DNA of 64,000 nucleotides from Glutinoglossum americanum (lineage: Eukaryota > Ascomycota > Geoglossomycetes > Geoglossales > Geoglossaceae): NCBI GenBank assembly GCA_020080175.1, contig JAGHQL010000011.1, forward strand, positions 164,185-228,184, given 5' to 3'. Below, one piece after another: positions 9,922 to 20,131 of the stretch. The notes under the pieces were generated by a model. It saw only the letters and a list, made by a program, of their open reading frames with translations. It did not search any database and had not been told where the DNA came from. The position numbers and the translations under genes are program-made. Each line of letters starts with the position of its first letter. Position 1 is the stretch's first letter.

Positions 9922-11667
9922 TTAAAATTTCTGCCTCCCCAAGGTCGGCCTCCAATTCATCGGGTAACTCTCAGGCGTCGCCTCATCATCCTCTTTCCAT
10001 ATTTTAACTGCGTTGTGGGTCAGTAAGCACACACACGCACCAAGAATGAATAATAAGTCAAATCTAGAGGATTTGGGCGGGGAGGGGAAAAAAAAAAATT
10101 CCAGAAAAATGCACATACTCGACTTATCCGCCTCCCCACAAATCAACCTCAAGCCTGTCTGGTCAAACGTAGAACTCATGAGCCCAGCCTCAGCGTCCAG
10201 AGAACCAGGTTGAGCGGTTGTGTCCAGAGACTGGAATTTGTATCCAGATTTCCAATCCCAGAAGCAGATCGAGCCGTTATCGCCTATCGCAAGATTCAAT
10301 TAAGCTTCCACGTAAGAAAGAGGAAATGCAAAAAAGGAGCGACTCATATCTCTTACCTCCCGAAAACAACACGTTATCCTCATTAACGCTTAACGTATTA
10401 ATAATAGCATTATGCCCCTCGAAATTCTGCATAAAAGCCCCCTCGGGGCACTTCCACTGCTTGATACTGCCCGTGCTTCCGCTCGCAAACGTAAATTCCT
10501 TCGGGTGGATAGCCAACGCCCTAACACCCTTCTTGTGGTGTGTCAGGACGCCCATTGTCTTCCCAGCAGCGAGGTCCCAGAGTCGGACTGTGGAGTCGAG
10601 AGACGAGGTTATTACTTGCGGGTCAGCTTCCTGGCATTTCACCTCCGAGACTGTGCCTTTGTGACCGCTAAGGACGTGAATGTTGCTACGTGTCCGCATG
10701 TCCCAGACGCGGGCAACGCCGTCACGGCCACCGGTTACAAGGACGTCGAGGGTGGGATGCAGGGATAACGTGTAGACTCCACTTAGGTGGCCGTGGTAGT
10801 GTCTGATGACTTTGTTGGTCTCGAGATCCCAACATTTTACCATCTTGTCTTCGCCGCAGGAAAAAAGATAGGGGTGGCGAGGGGACACTGCCAGTCCTCG
10901 GACGGTGGAGATGTGACCAGTCAACGTCAATCGTAAAGAACCAGAAGCCAGATCCCAGATCTTGATAGTCCTATCCCCAGCGCCGCTGGCAAACCATTGG
11001 TTCCCTGGTTCGACCGCTAGACTCCTCACCCATCCCAAATGGCCAGAGATGACTCTCATCAGCTTCCATGGGGCATGCCAGTCTGGCTTGACCTGTTGGA
11101 CAGCCTGTTTACGCGCCAGGCTGGTCGAAGAAGGTAAGGAACGCTGCGGGATCCCACCGTTCGCACTTGCCCCTGTGCCTACTCCTTTCGCTCGAACTGT
11201 CAACGCCATAGACGATCCGTCGGCAGAGCCATCACTATTGGACTTCGATGGTATCCCTTCAATGAGCTTCGCTATCTTGGGGTCTGATGGCTGGCTTTCG
11301 TCCACCTTGGACTTCTTCCGTCTGGCCGCAGCAGCAGCACTCGCAGCACTGGCCTGTTTTGCCGCTAGCGCAGCAGGAAGCTCCCGAACATCATCATATT
11401 CCGCTCTTATGCGGACGGCGAGACCAGCGCGGTCGGATGGATCGGTAGGTGATTGGGGAGCGAGCTGTGTCGGGAGATTTGAGTATAGATTCGTAGAGGA
11501 GAGGGTTGATGGGAGACCAAAGTCTGCGGCGAAGAGATCTCTTGTCCTTTTTGCAGAACTTCGAACAAGGATCTGGTAAATAAGTATTAGAATCAGAACC
11601 CACTCTCTTAAAGCGTAATATATCCAACTTGACTTACCTCAGGAGGGGGTGGCGTTGCGGTGGTCAT
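9922..11667 (-). CDS. PRP46: Pre-mRNA-splicing factor PRP46 (PLRG1), WD40 protein
   Basis: Component of the Prp19/NineTeen-associated spliceosome core, needed for activation and the splicing steps in the nucleus. Exon 1 (from ATG 11667) codes for [10 protein letters not shown], then a GTAAGT donor; the next exon begins [14 protein letters not shown]. After an alanine-rich, basic linker come seven WD40 blades from [18 protein letters not shown], with blade ends IKIWD, VKCWD, ARVWD, VRLWD, IKQWK, ICFWD and IKIWK. The C-terminus is [13 protein letters not shown], the usual PLRG1 tail. The last two introns lie inside blades 6-7 (GTAAGA near 10352; GTATGT near 10110). The gene is transcribed divergently from NAS6 across only 129 bases. 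Confidence 0.94.
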
Positions 11668-11796
11668 TCTGTGATGGTCGTTCAGAAAAAGTTGTACCTT
11701 GTTCCTGCAAGGTCAATTGACTGGAGTCGCGAAAATGGTCCCCAAGCTCCTCTCAAACCCCACCACCATATTCCCTCGATCCCCCACTTAGGGACC
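11668..11796. promoter_or_regulatory. Compact divergent promoter of PRP46 and NAS6
   Basis: 129 bases separate the two ATGs on opposite strands. The interval holds TCGCGA at about 11725-11730; no TATA box is evident. Shared promoter use is inferred from geometry. Confidence 0.5.
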
Positions 11797-12947
11797 ATGA
11801 ACCCAGAAGAACAATCCAAATTCGCCATTCACGAGGCTGCCAGAGAAGGTAGAGGTATGACATACCAACAGCACCCATTCATTTCACGATCAAAACTGAC
11901 AATAGTTGCCCAGCAAGTGTCGTCGAATCACTTCTCAACGCAAGCTCCCCACAGATTCGATATCGCGTGATATTAGGGTGGGCTTATGTCTAACTAACTC
12001 TCTATTTCAATAGGCAAACCCGCAGTTGGCAGGCCTGAGGGATGGTGATGATCGTCTACCAATCCATTGGGCTGTCTCTTATAACCACCGACCAGTCGTC
12101 GAGTTACTAGTGCAACGGAAGAACTTCGACCCCGACGTGCAAGTTAGTCTTGATATTTCTCCTCTCACAGCAGCCCTGACTCTATTTCTCTGGGCAGGAT
12201 GGGTCAGGCTGGACCCCATTAATGATAGCATCAAGCCTCAAAGAAGGCGACGATCTCGTCGACCTCCTCCTCCGGAGGGAGGCTGATGTAAATTGCAAGA
12301 GTACGTGCTCACATTAATATACCTATATTTCCCTTTATTAAAAGAGGCGATACTAAAACAATTCTATAGACTTTAACGGACAGGTGCCGTGAACCCCCTC
12401 CGGCCTGTCATCTACCCTAGTATTGACCCCCCCATCCAGACAGCATTACACTTCTGCGCCTCAAAAAACAACATTGACGTCGCCCGCAAGCTACTAGCTC
12501 ACAAAGCCTCAGCAAGAATCAGAGACAAGCGGTCTCAGCTCCCAATACACAGAGCTGCCGCCATCGGATCCGTTCCCATGGTGAAACTCCTCATTGAGAA
12601 TAATAGTCCTCTGAACGCAGCCGATATCTCTGGTCTCACTCCTCTGCATCATGGTGAATCCCATCCAAGATTATTTTCTCCCTGCCCATCTGGATTTCCG
12701 ACTACTAACAGAATCTGGCAGCTATCTCTGAAGGGCACGGGGATACCGCGCTCCTCCTCTTGAAAGCCGGAGCTGAGACGGATGTACGGGATCGTGAGGG
12801 CCAATTAGCCATCGATTTAGCGCCAGACTCTAAGGTAATTTTCCCTAGCTTTTGCCCATTTTCTCACAGCGACATATCTCTAAGTATCATTTCTAGATTC
12901 GAAAGTTCGTCTTGCAAAGTGCTGAGCGTGAGGGTATCGAATTATAG
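11797..12947 (+). CDS. NAS6: NAS6 / PSMD10 (gankyrin) proteasome assembly chaperone, 8 exons
   Basis: Ankyrin-repeat chaperone that binds the C-terminal part of the Rpt3 ATPase during assembly of the 19S proteasome regulator. Exons: 11797-11854, 11914-11939, 12014-12142, 12198-12300, 12370-12383, 12440-12653, 12722-12834, 12897-12947, together 708 bases (235 aa, normal for the family). Ankyrin helices: FAIHEAAREGR, DDRLPIHWAVSYNH, SGWTPLMIASS, GQTALHFCASKNN, RSQLPIHRAAAIGS, SGLTPLHHAISEGHGDTA, then REGQLAIDLA. Two oddities: exon 5 is 14 bases and exon 2 is 26 bases. The intron after exon 2 is best read as GC..AG (GCAAGC at 11940), giving SLLNANPQLAGLRDGDD. A GT donor at 11967 is also in frame but adds nine residues that break the repeat spacing. 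Confidence 0.92.
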
Positions 12948-13123
12948 CGCAGCGACAATCAGGGTGTCGAGCTTAAGGAGATACAATCAAGGAGATTGCA
13001 TCCTACCTCAATGTTAACCCAGGGTGCCGGAGTCGCCAAACGCAGAAGGGTCCCCAGGGACCGCGATAATGTACATTAAGAAGCCAAATTGATGAACTGT
13101 TTGAGGCCAAGTAGTCCTATTGC
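12948..13123. other. Short convergent gap NAS6 / golgin
   Basis: 176 bases between the stop codons of two convergent genes. It holds only their 3' untranslated regions. Confidence 0.5.
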
Positions 13124-15924
13124 TCATTTCATAGTGCTGTCGACCAGGTCTCGGTACATCTGCTTCAGGTCAGCAACGTCTGCTCGAAGCTCCTCGACCA
13201 ACTCGCTTTTCTCCCCTAGCATCTCAAGCGTAGTCTCGTATCTTTTACTCATTTTTGTCATCTCTTCTTCAAGTTTTTTGACCTTCTCGTCCGACGCACG
13301 CTTTTGTTCCACTTCACGCATCAGAGAAACCACCTCCTCCCGTGCCTCATCACGCTGAGCAGACAGTCTAGCGAGTTCTTCCTTCGTAGCCGCCTTCTCG
13401 CTTTCCAGACGTCGGACAGCTGCGCTCATCCGCTCCACAAGTTGTACGGATGGGCCTGCGCCGGCTGTTGATGCAGAAATCATATCATTGATTGTCCGAT
13501 GCTGTGACGCTGGAGACGTAATACCATCAAAAAACTCCTCAGCCTCCGCTGTGTGTACAGAAGGTGTTCTGGAGTTGCTGGTGCCACTCGGAGGCATCGC
13601 AAACGCCAGGGAATCTACCCTCGCGGGTGAAGTTCCCGAGTCTAAGGTGTGCGGTTGGCCAGAAGCTCTGCGGTTAGTCGGCGAAACGATTCCGGAGTCC
13701 AGAGGGGAAAGATTTTGTAATCGACGATTCTGAAGAGTTGCAGGGTCTGCGTTCGAGCCTTTCCGATTAGTACGGGAAGGAGATTGCGTCCCAGATTGAG
13801 CATAGCCGTTTGCATGCTGTGCTAATTCTGCTCGGCACTTGGCTCTTTCTTCGTCTAGTTTTTGTGGCAATTCATGTTCCCACTTCTTCCGCTCCTGCTC
13901 GAATTGAATTTTGGCGTCTACTACAGCAGCTTCAGATTGCTCCAGTTTTTGCTGTAACTTTCCCAGTTTTTCCTTGCATTCCGCGAAGTCTCGCTCTGTG
14001 CCATATAACCTGCTAATTGAATTTTCGAGATCTTCTTCCATACGCTTTGATTTGAGATTCTTCCGAAAGTCAGTTAAACGAAGCTCGGGGGGGTGTTCTT
14101 AAGCACCCACCACTTCTCTAGCTTTCTTTCTGATTTGGCTTTCTCTTGCAGATAGCTCATCCCTTTCTATCTCAAGATTGGACACACGAGACAATAGGGT
14201 CCCCTCGATGCCTTGCCAGTTTTCGCTTGCAACAGCGTATTGGGTTTGAAGAGTCTCGATTTGACGAAATAGATGAGCTTGAGCATCACTTGTCTCCCCA
14301 GTCGAGACTTCCTCGGCCCGGGTTCGTAGGGCTTCTAACTTGCTCTCCAGTATCTGTATCTTTCGTAAGCGGCTATGCCAACGAAAGGATGGTTAGCGTA
14401 CTGATTGCTCCCCCCTAAGCTCTAGTTCTAGCATTTTGGTTCTCTCCTTTTCCCGCTCGATCCTTTCTTTCAATTCCCGCACTTCAGCCCGATGTGTATC
14501 CTCACTCAGCTCTTTTTCGATCTTCGCGCTCGTGAGGCCATCTCTTAATTCCAATACGAGTCTCTTCTCAGCTTCAAGGGCGTCTGTCTGGGCCTTAGTT
14601 TCAGCGTGGTCAGCTCTTGAGACAGCTTCGGCCAGTTGAGCTTGCAACATTGCCACGTGTCTAGCATTCGAGTCCCGCTCCACCCGAAACAGTTCAACCT
14701 CCTTTTCTATCACAGTCAATACTTTGAGCTTTTCGTTTGCGCGCTTCTCCGCATCCATGTAGCGTTTTGCCTTCTCTTTTGCTTCAAGAGCATCTCTTTC
14801 AGCCTTCTCCAATCTCCTCCTTACCTCAGACGCGGCTTTCTCCTCCTCAATAGACTTTGCTCGTAGTTTTTTTATAAGATTCATGTATTTGAGCTCTGAC
14901 TTCGATAGCTTTTGTCCTTCTTCCATTAGTGAAGCAATTTGCTCATCTTTCTCCGCAAGCTTCTTTTCAAGACTTCCTCCCTCAGCTAATGAGCTTGCTT
15001 TCCTCGCGTGTTCCGCGGACTCTCTAGCAAGGTATTGAAGTTTTGACTCGAGAGCATCGATTCGCTCTATGTACGTATGTACTTCTTCTTGCCGTCGTAG
15101 CTCAGAACTCTCGTAGTCGAACTGCATTTGAGCTATGATAGCCTCGTGTTCCGCCGGAAACCTCGTCACAGCATTGTCTTGGGCTGCGGGCAATTCTGAA
15201 TCAACGATATTATCCCGCGGTAACTCTATAGATTGGCGGGTGGCAATCGCAGATCGCAATTCTAGAGAATGCTTTGAGGAGCTGCAAACTCCTGGGCTAG
15301 GCGGCGTTTCTGGCGTTGCGACTCCAACACTCGCGCCCACGGTTTCTCCAGTTATCGAGCAGGCCGAAGCTCTTCCGCTCTCCCCAGAGATCCGCTTTGC
15401 ATCCAAAGACATTCTGCTACCAGTGGCTCCCTTCACTCCTTCAGTAGCTTTCCTATCCATACTCTGCCGTGGACTCTCCGTTCCGGTGAGGGTGTCTCCC
15501 GCTGCTGGACTAGCTGTCCTAGAGGGCCTACCTAGAGACGACACAGGGCTATCGCTCCTAACAACACCGTTGCTCTTAACCGCTTTCGCCAGGCGTTCCT
15601 GCAAGCGATCCTGGGCCCTGCTGTTCGAGGGAGTTCGCGAAAGATCTGGCCTGAAATCAGCAGATTGCCCACGATGAGAGACAGAGCTACAACTGCCCCA
15701 AGCTTACTTCTCTCTAAGCCAATAGCAGCAGAAGTCGGCAGAGCCATCATCGCCGGCTTCAGCCCAGGCTGCTCTGGTTTTGGGCCTGAGGCCGCGATCG
15801 AGGCGCCCCCTGGCATATCGTCCCCATCCGCGAGGATGGTGTCAAGCTTCGACTCAACACCAGCGACGGCTTGCTGCAGGAAAGACCCCCATCTCGAAGA
15901 CGGCTTAGAAGGTTGAGAAGCCAT
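13124..15924 (-). CDS. SGM1: Golgin of the TMF1 / SGM1 family (TATA element modulatory factor type)
   Basis: Peripheral Golgi coiled-coil tether that in other species binds Rab6/Ypt6. The N-terminus SSRWGSFLQQAVAGVESKLD is the conserved membrane-facing start of fungal Sgm1/TMF proteins. It is followed by RTPSNSRAQDRLQERLAKAV, a Ser/Pro-rich stretch and about 600 residues of coiled coil (long runs of E, K, L, R). The C-terminal block, from LVERMSAAVRRLESEKAATK to LKQMYRDLVDS, matches the TMF1 DNA-binding/Rab6-binding region. Introns: GTAAGC after GLERS; GTACGC near 14403; one near 14120; the coiled-coil frame continues across all. Start ATG 15924 is chosen over the longer frame because only it is an ATG followed by the conserved start. 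Confidence 0.88.
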
Positions 15925-16331
15925 CAATGAAGATTCGTGTTAGGGAGGTGATGAGGAAGGAATCACCCAAACCGACGGGATAATTACATGAGTGCAATTT
16001 AGATATGCGGTTTCACTCTAGTTGGGTGTTGGAATGGATACGTTGCAACTTCTGGTGGTACGTCAGCCCTTTCGCGAGCGACTATTTATTTTGTCACAAC
16101 TTCAAAAATTGAGTCTCCGCATGTACTAGTTGCTTAGCGGTTTGATTCCATGCTCTCACTTAGATAAGCAGACAGAAAGTTCTGAGAGCCTGCCATTTGT
16201 CCTAAAACGCCTTTTATACTACGCAAGCTACTCACTTCGACTACAAATAGCTAGGAATGAATATACTAACGCCTAAGTAGCCCGTCCCAGCCCACTCTAA
16301 TGAACCATAACCCCAAAGTCGCGAGCTCTAT
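15925..16331. other. Intergenic, promoter of the golgin gene
   Basis: About 400 bases between the golgin start and the ceramidase stop, both on the minus strand. No coding or repeat signal is seen. Confidence 0.5.
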
Positions 16332-17572
16332 TCAAGTTTTCTTTGCATGGCCATTCTGAACCTCGTGTGCACATGATTGTCCATCTTTTGGAATATCTGT
16401 CTTGACCACCTCCGGGAGAGACAAGAGATTGGGCCACAGGAGCTTGTACTCTCCCTGTCGTCTATTCAAACAATGCCGAAGCCAGATGCCCCATACAATG
16501 TAAAAATATGCACCTAAAAGGAATGTAAGTATCCATTTTCCATTCAGAATGACGACACCAACTAACCCGTTCCAGTCATGAGATGCCTGTTTGTATTTCC
16601 TTGTAAGCCAAAAGCCGTTCGCGCAGGCCGGGATGCTACGAATAGCTTACCACCAACCGTGCCCTTCAAGAAAGATACCCCACGGCAAACCGATCTGCCT
16701 CCTCCACCTTCGCAGGTTATAGCAGTACTGATTGTCCAGTGTCCATACTCCAAAGCCTCCCAGGAAGAGAGCGAGTCCGGTTGCAATCAAGATCCACATC
16801 TCCTTCAACACTTTTTCATCCCTTCGATCCTCCATGTCTCGCATGGCTTTCTGGGAGGAGCTGACCATATCTAGGTCCGGCGTCTGTTGACGAGCCTTGC
16901 TACTACGCAAAGATGGGCGAATGTTGACCTCCATCACGAACATACTGCGAACCAGCACAATGGCTGTCAGTATGGCATATGCATTTTGGTGGAATGTTGG
17001 ATCCTGGAGATAATGGTAGTACAGGGTAATGAACGACGCCAATCCAATGAGAGAGAGACCAAGAATGACCGAGAATACTCGGGAGTACCCATGCGAGAAT
17101 GTAGCATAGCACATCAAGCACGTTGTGTAAATCATGGATAGTTCGTCAACTAGCTGCATGGGATCTAGGCAACATAACAACATGATCAGAGTGAATACAG
17201 TGACAGAGCTGGAGAGAATACAGTTTCTTCAACGGACGTACATTTGAGGGTGCTGTGGAACAAGAAGCTTCCAGTGCCCACCAACAGGTATCCAACGAAG
17301 GCGACGAGGAAAATGGTATCATGTCCGTATCTCCTACAGTTTCGGATCCCCTTAAATGCCAGATATATGAACAGTAAATTCGTCAACGTATTGATAATTT
17401 CCGCAGAATAGGGAGTCAGGTAATAATCCTGAAGCCACAGTTAGTACGGTATACCAAAAACAAACATAATCCCACGGCATACCTCTTCGCACCAATTTAG
17501 AGTCGATGTAATCGGATGCCAGTACCCACTACGAGCTGTGGGGTAAGGAACAGAAGGAACCCCGAAAGTCAT
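16332..17572 (-). CDS. Alkaline ceramidase (YPC1/YDC1, ACER family), 5 exons
   Basis: Integral ER/Golgi membrane hydrolase that splits (phyto)ceramide into sphingoid base and fatty acid. Minus-strand exons: 17572-17483, 17428-17242, 17164-16651, 16586-16567, 16513-16332 (993 bases, 330 aa). N-terminus GYWHPITSTLNWCEEDYY is the family start. Catalytic zinc-site residues known from human ACER3 are present in order: Ser and His in SFLFHSTLK, Asp in LVDELSMIY, and two His in GHGWWH. About seven membrane segments can be seen (for example IINTLTNLLFIYLAF, IFLVAFVGYLLVGTGSF, VFSVILGLSLIGLASFITLY, MWILIATGLALFLGGFGVW). Exon 4 is only 20 bases and carries the second of the two catalytic His residues. 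The tail after HCLNRRQGEY is polar. Ceramide versus dihydroceramide preference cannot be told. Confidence 0.93.
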
Positions 17573-18041
17573 CTTAGTTAGCTCTACGGGGATAGGTGAT
17601 GGTAGATAAAATGGGAGATGATGCAAGTAGATAACTTTTACTTTGGAGGACAGCTACTCTGTAGGTTTGTGACGTAGTGGCGCGACACTACCTTGGCGAT
17701 TCGCGACGCATCCCACACCCACGCAACCCACGCATAGTAGTTGTAGTCTGCGGAGTACGCAAACATATTTCAACCGTTCCGGCGACCCGCAAGTCACGTC
17801 TATTCCCCTAGCCAAAGAGGATATTTCAGGCCGTGTTACCGCCCAACGATACGGATGGATTTAATCCCAGCTGCAGGCCATGATAAGTTGTGTTTACTAA
17901 GAAGTTTTTGCTTCTTATTCGGAGGATTGGCGGACTTGGCGACGGTTACATATCCCTATCCCTACCCTATCCTTGGGTGGCGCTCCCAGCTGCAGAAGCA
18001 TCGACAAGTTTCTCCAGGCACCAGAACATCAACCATCAATC
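17573..18041. promoter_or_regulatory. Divergent intergenic region, ceramidase / prefoldin 1
   Basis: 469 bases between two divergent ATGs, so it carries both promoters. It contains GTCACGTC near 17792 and short pyrimidine tracts. No ORF here is supported. Confidence 0.5.
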
Positions 18042-18534
18042 ATGTCGATCCCAAATGAGGCTCTCCAGAAGGTAAGCCGGTTAGGCCATGCAAGTACACA
18101 TTTTCTGACGACTTTCCTCGGTGTCAAAGCTCGTGCAGGAAATAGAGAGTCGTGCGCTACAAGCCCAGCAACAGATCAACGTTGTAAAGGCGCAGATTGC
18201 GGCAAAGCAACGCGACATTCGCCTGCTACAGCTTACGTCAAGCGAGGTGGGAAGTCTGCCAAAGAACACGAAAGTGTACGAAGGCATAGGGAAGATGTAA
18301 GATAAATCCCGGCCCGATATCTGATATGCTGCATTCCGACGGCACTGACAGACACGGTTCCATAGGTTCATCTATAGTCCCACCGCCGATGTTGGTAAGA
18401 GACTTGCGTCTGAGATAGCGGAGCAGAAGTCAGACATTTCGAACTTGGAGAAGAAGTTGCACTACCTAGAGACCACCCACAAAAACAGCCGGGATCACAT
18501 GGAGCAGATATTCAGGACGGGCGGCAAAGCATAG
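18042..18534 (+). CDS. PFD1: Prefoldin subunit 1 (PFD1), 3 exons
   Basis: Beta-class prefoldin subunit, part of the cytosolic chaperone that delivers unfolded actin and tubulin to the chaperonin. Exons 18042-18071, 18130-18296 and 18366-18534 total 366 bases (121 aa, usual length). Helix 1 runs ALQKLVQEIESRALQAQQQI and on to IRLLQLTS. The beta hairpin is NTKVYEGIGKMFIYSPTADV, then helix 2 (IAEQKSDISNLEKKLHYLE). First exon ends AAG with GTAAGC donor; the second donor (GTAAGA) splits the ATG codon of GKMFIY. Divergent from the ceramidase. Confidence 0.93.
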
Positions 18535-18621
18535 GGCATGTGGATCAGGACTCGTGTTTGAAGTTCAATGGATCGGTTTGTTCCTGGCGACATGACATTC
18601 AAATGCGTGCCAGGGGGAGGA

Positions 18622-18660
18622 GCTGCTCCTGCGCTGCTCCTGCGCTGCTCCTGCGCTGCC
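18622..18660. repeat. 12-base tandem repeat GCTGCTCCTGCG, about 3 copies
   Basis: Three perfect copies (18622-18633, 18634-18645, 18646-18657) plus a partial, just after the PFD1 3' end. Confidence 0.85.
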
Positions 18661-19539
18661 TGTTTAGTATGCAAAAGTAATTTCGCGAAAGCCCGTTATT
18701 ATTTCGATTGTGGCTGAGACCCCACCACAATTTACAACCGTCGCGAATTATCCCGGTCGTGCACCGTCGAGTACCACCCATAGGGTTTGGTTCTCGGCTA
18801 AGAAGCATGGGAGCACGCACGATCTTGGGGGCCAAGAGAGAAAATGGCGCCGGAGACATCGGGGGCAACATCTCGGAGGTCGCCACAAACACGTCGAGAG
18901 AAATTTTCAAAGTGACCGGTTTTCCATGTGTCGGTGTGTTTCAGCGCGTACATACATGCCCTAACTGTAAGAAACATGAAAGCAGACGCATGAGTCACAG
19001 AAGCATCAGCTCCAGATGCACTTCGGGACGAAGCAAGAAGAAGAGAAAGAAGAGACGCCTGCAAAGGGAATTGGGGCTTGCTGCTGAACAGGAGCCCCGC
19101 AATGTAGAAAGAAAGAAAAAGGTAGGATATTCGCAGAGGGCTGGCGGTGCGCAAGGAGGTAGCAAGAAGGGCGGACGGAGCCCGATTGGTGTTGCGAGGC
19201 AAAAGAGAGAGAGCGGTACATCCAGCCCAGGCAGGGCGTAGGGCAGCCAAGTCATGCGGAGCAGCAGTAGACAACCGGTTACAGATTTGCCGAGCAGCCA
19301 CACACACGCACATGGGATTTCCAAGGTCGACGAACTGGCTGACAATACGCTTCTACGGTTGTAAAATGCACGGGAGTAGAGCAGCGCTTGCGGTCAAAGG
19401 ATAGATAGATGGATAGATGGGGGGGGGGGCTTGGACCGGGACAGGCCGAGTCGGCTGAGTTAGACGGACAGGAGGCGGATTGTAAGAGGACGAGAGTGGT
19501 TGGGCAAAGGCGTTTGCCGCTAATCTCTCGGGGAGATGA

Positions 19540-19604
19540 AATGGAGCGAGACAATGCAGCGAGACAATGGAGCGAGACAATGGAGCGAGACGATGGAGCG
19601 AGAC
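19540..19604. repeat. 13-base tandem repeat AATGGAGCGAGAC, 5 copies
   Basis: Five adjacent copies (starting 19540, 19553, 19566, 19579, 19592), two of them with one substitution each. Confidence 0.88.
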
Positions 19605-19661
19605 GGAGGACGGAGGACAGAGGCGGAGGATGGAAGATGGAAGATGGAAGACGGAAGACGG
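19605..19661. repeat. 7-base purine repeat GGAAGAT/GGAGGAC
   Basis: Nearly continuous 7-mers of the form GGARGAY, one interrupted. It directly follows the 13-base array and makes a purine-only strand over about 60 bases. Confidence 0.8.
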
Positions 19662-20131
19662 GATGGCTGGGATTGCGGGCTGGGATCGTAAGCTTCTGTG
19701 TGCTGTGTGCTGTGTGTTGTGTGCACCGGTGGAGATGGCTGGAAGCTAGGTGTGGTGCGTGGTGTGGTGCGTGGGTTTTGTTCCCGTTTCTTTTTCCTGC
19801 CTTTGCTGCCTCCCGACTTAAAAAAGAAACCCTTGTCGGTGGTCGGTCCCGTCTCACGATGAGCGACATATTCTGCCACCCTCTACCACACTCCTACAAA
19901 TACCCCTCGCCCATCCCCCTCCCCCAAGTTTCTCCCAATTCTGTCTGTCCACCCCGTCCGCACCGCCTGCTCCACCCTACGCCGTCTACGACAAGCAACT
20001 GCACTGCTCTGTAGCAAGCCCGTAAATTACTTGACGTCGTTTTTGTTCTTCACCTCTCCTCCGTGCCGCAAATATATACGTAACGCGAGGTGCCCACCGT
20101 AGTTTTGCGGGGCGTCGGACTTGCCGATACC

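Larger units (their letters stand above)
18535..20131. other. 1.6 kb non-coding leader and promoter region with tandem repeats
   Basis: No supported protein gene; ORFs here lack domains and run through low-complexity DNA. The region contains a 12-base repeat (18622-18660), a 13-base repeat (19540-19604), a 7-base purine array (19605-19661), GT-rich runs (19690-19770) and C/T-rich tracts near 19880-20010. The C/T tracts just before the next gene look like a fungal pyrimidine-rich promoter. Confidence 0.55.

Noticed and set aside
18708-19869. Several ORFs of 100-200 codons on both strands
   Set aside because: Built on tandem repeats and low-complexity sequence, no splice or domain support.
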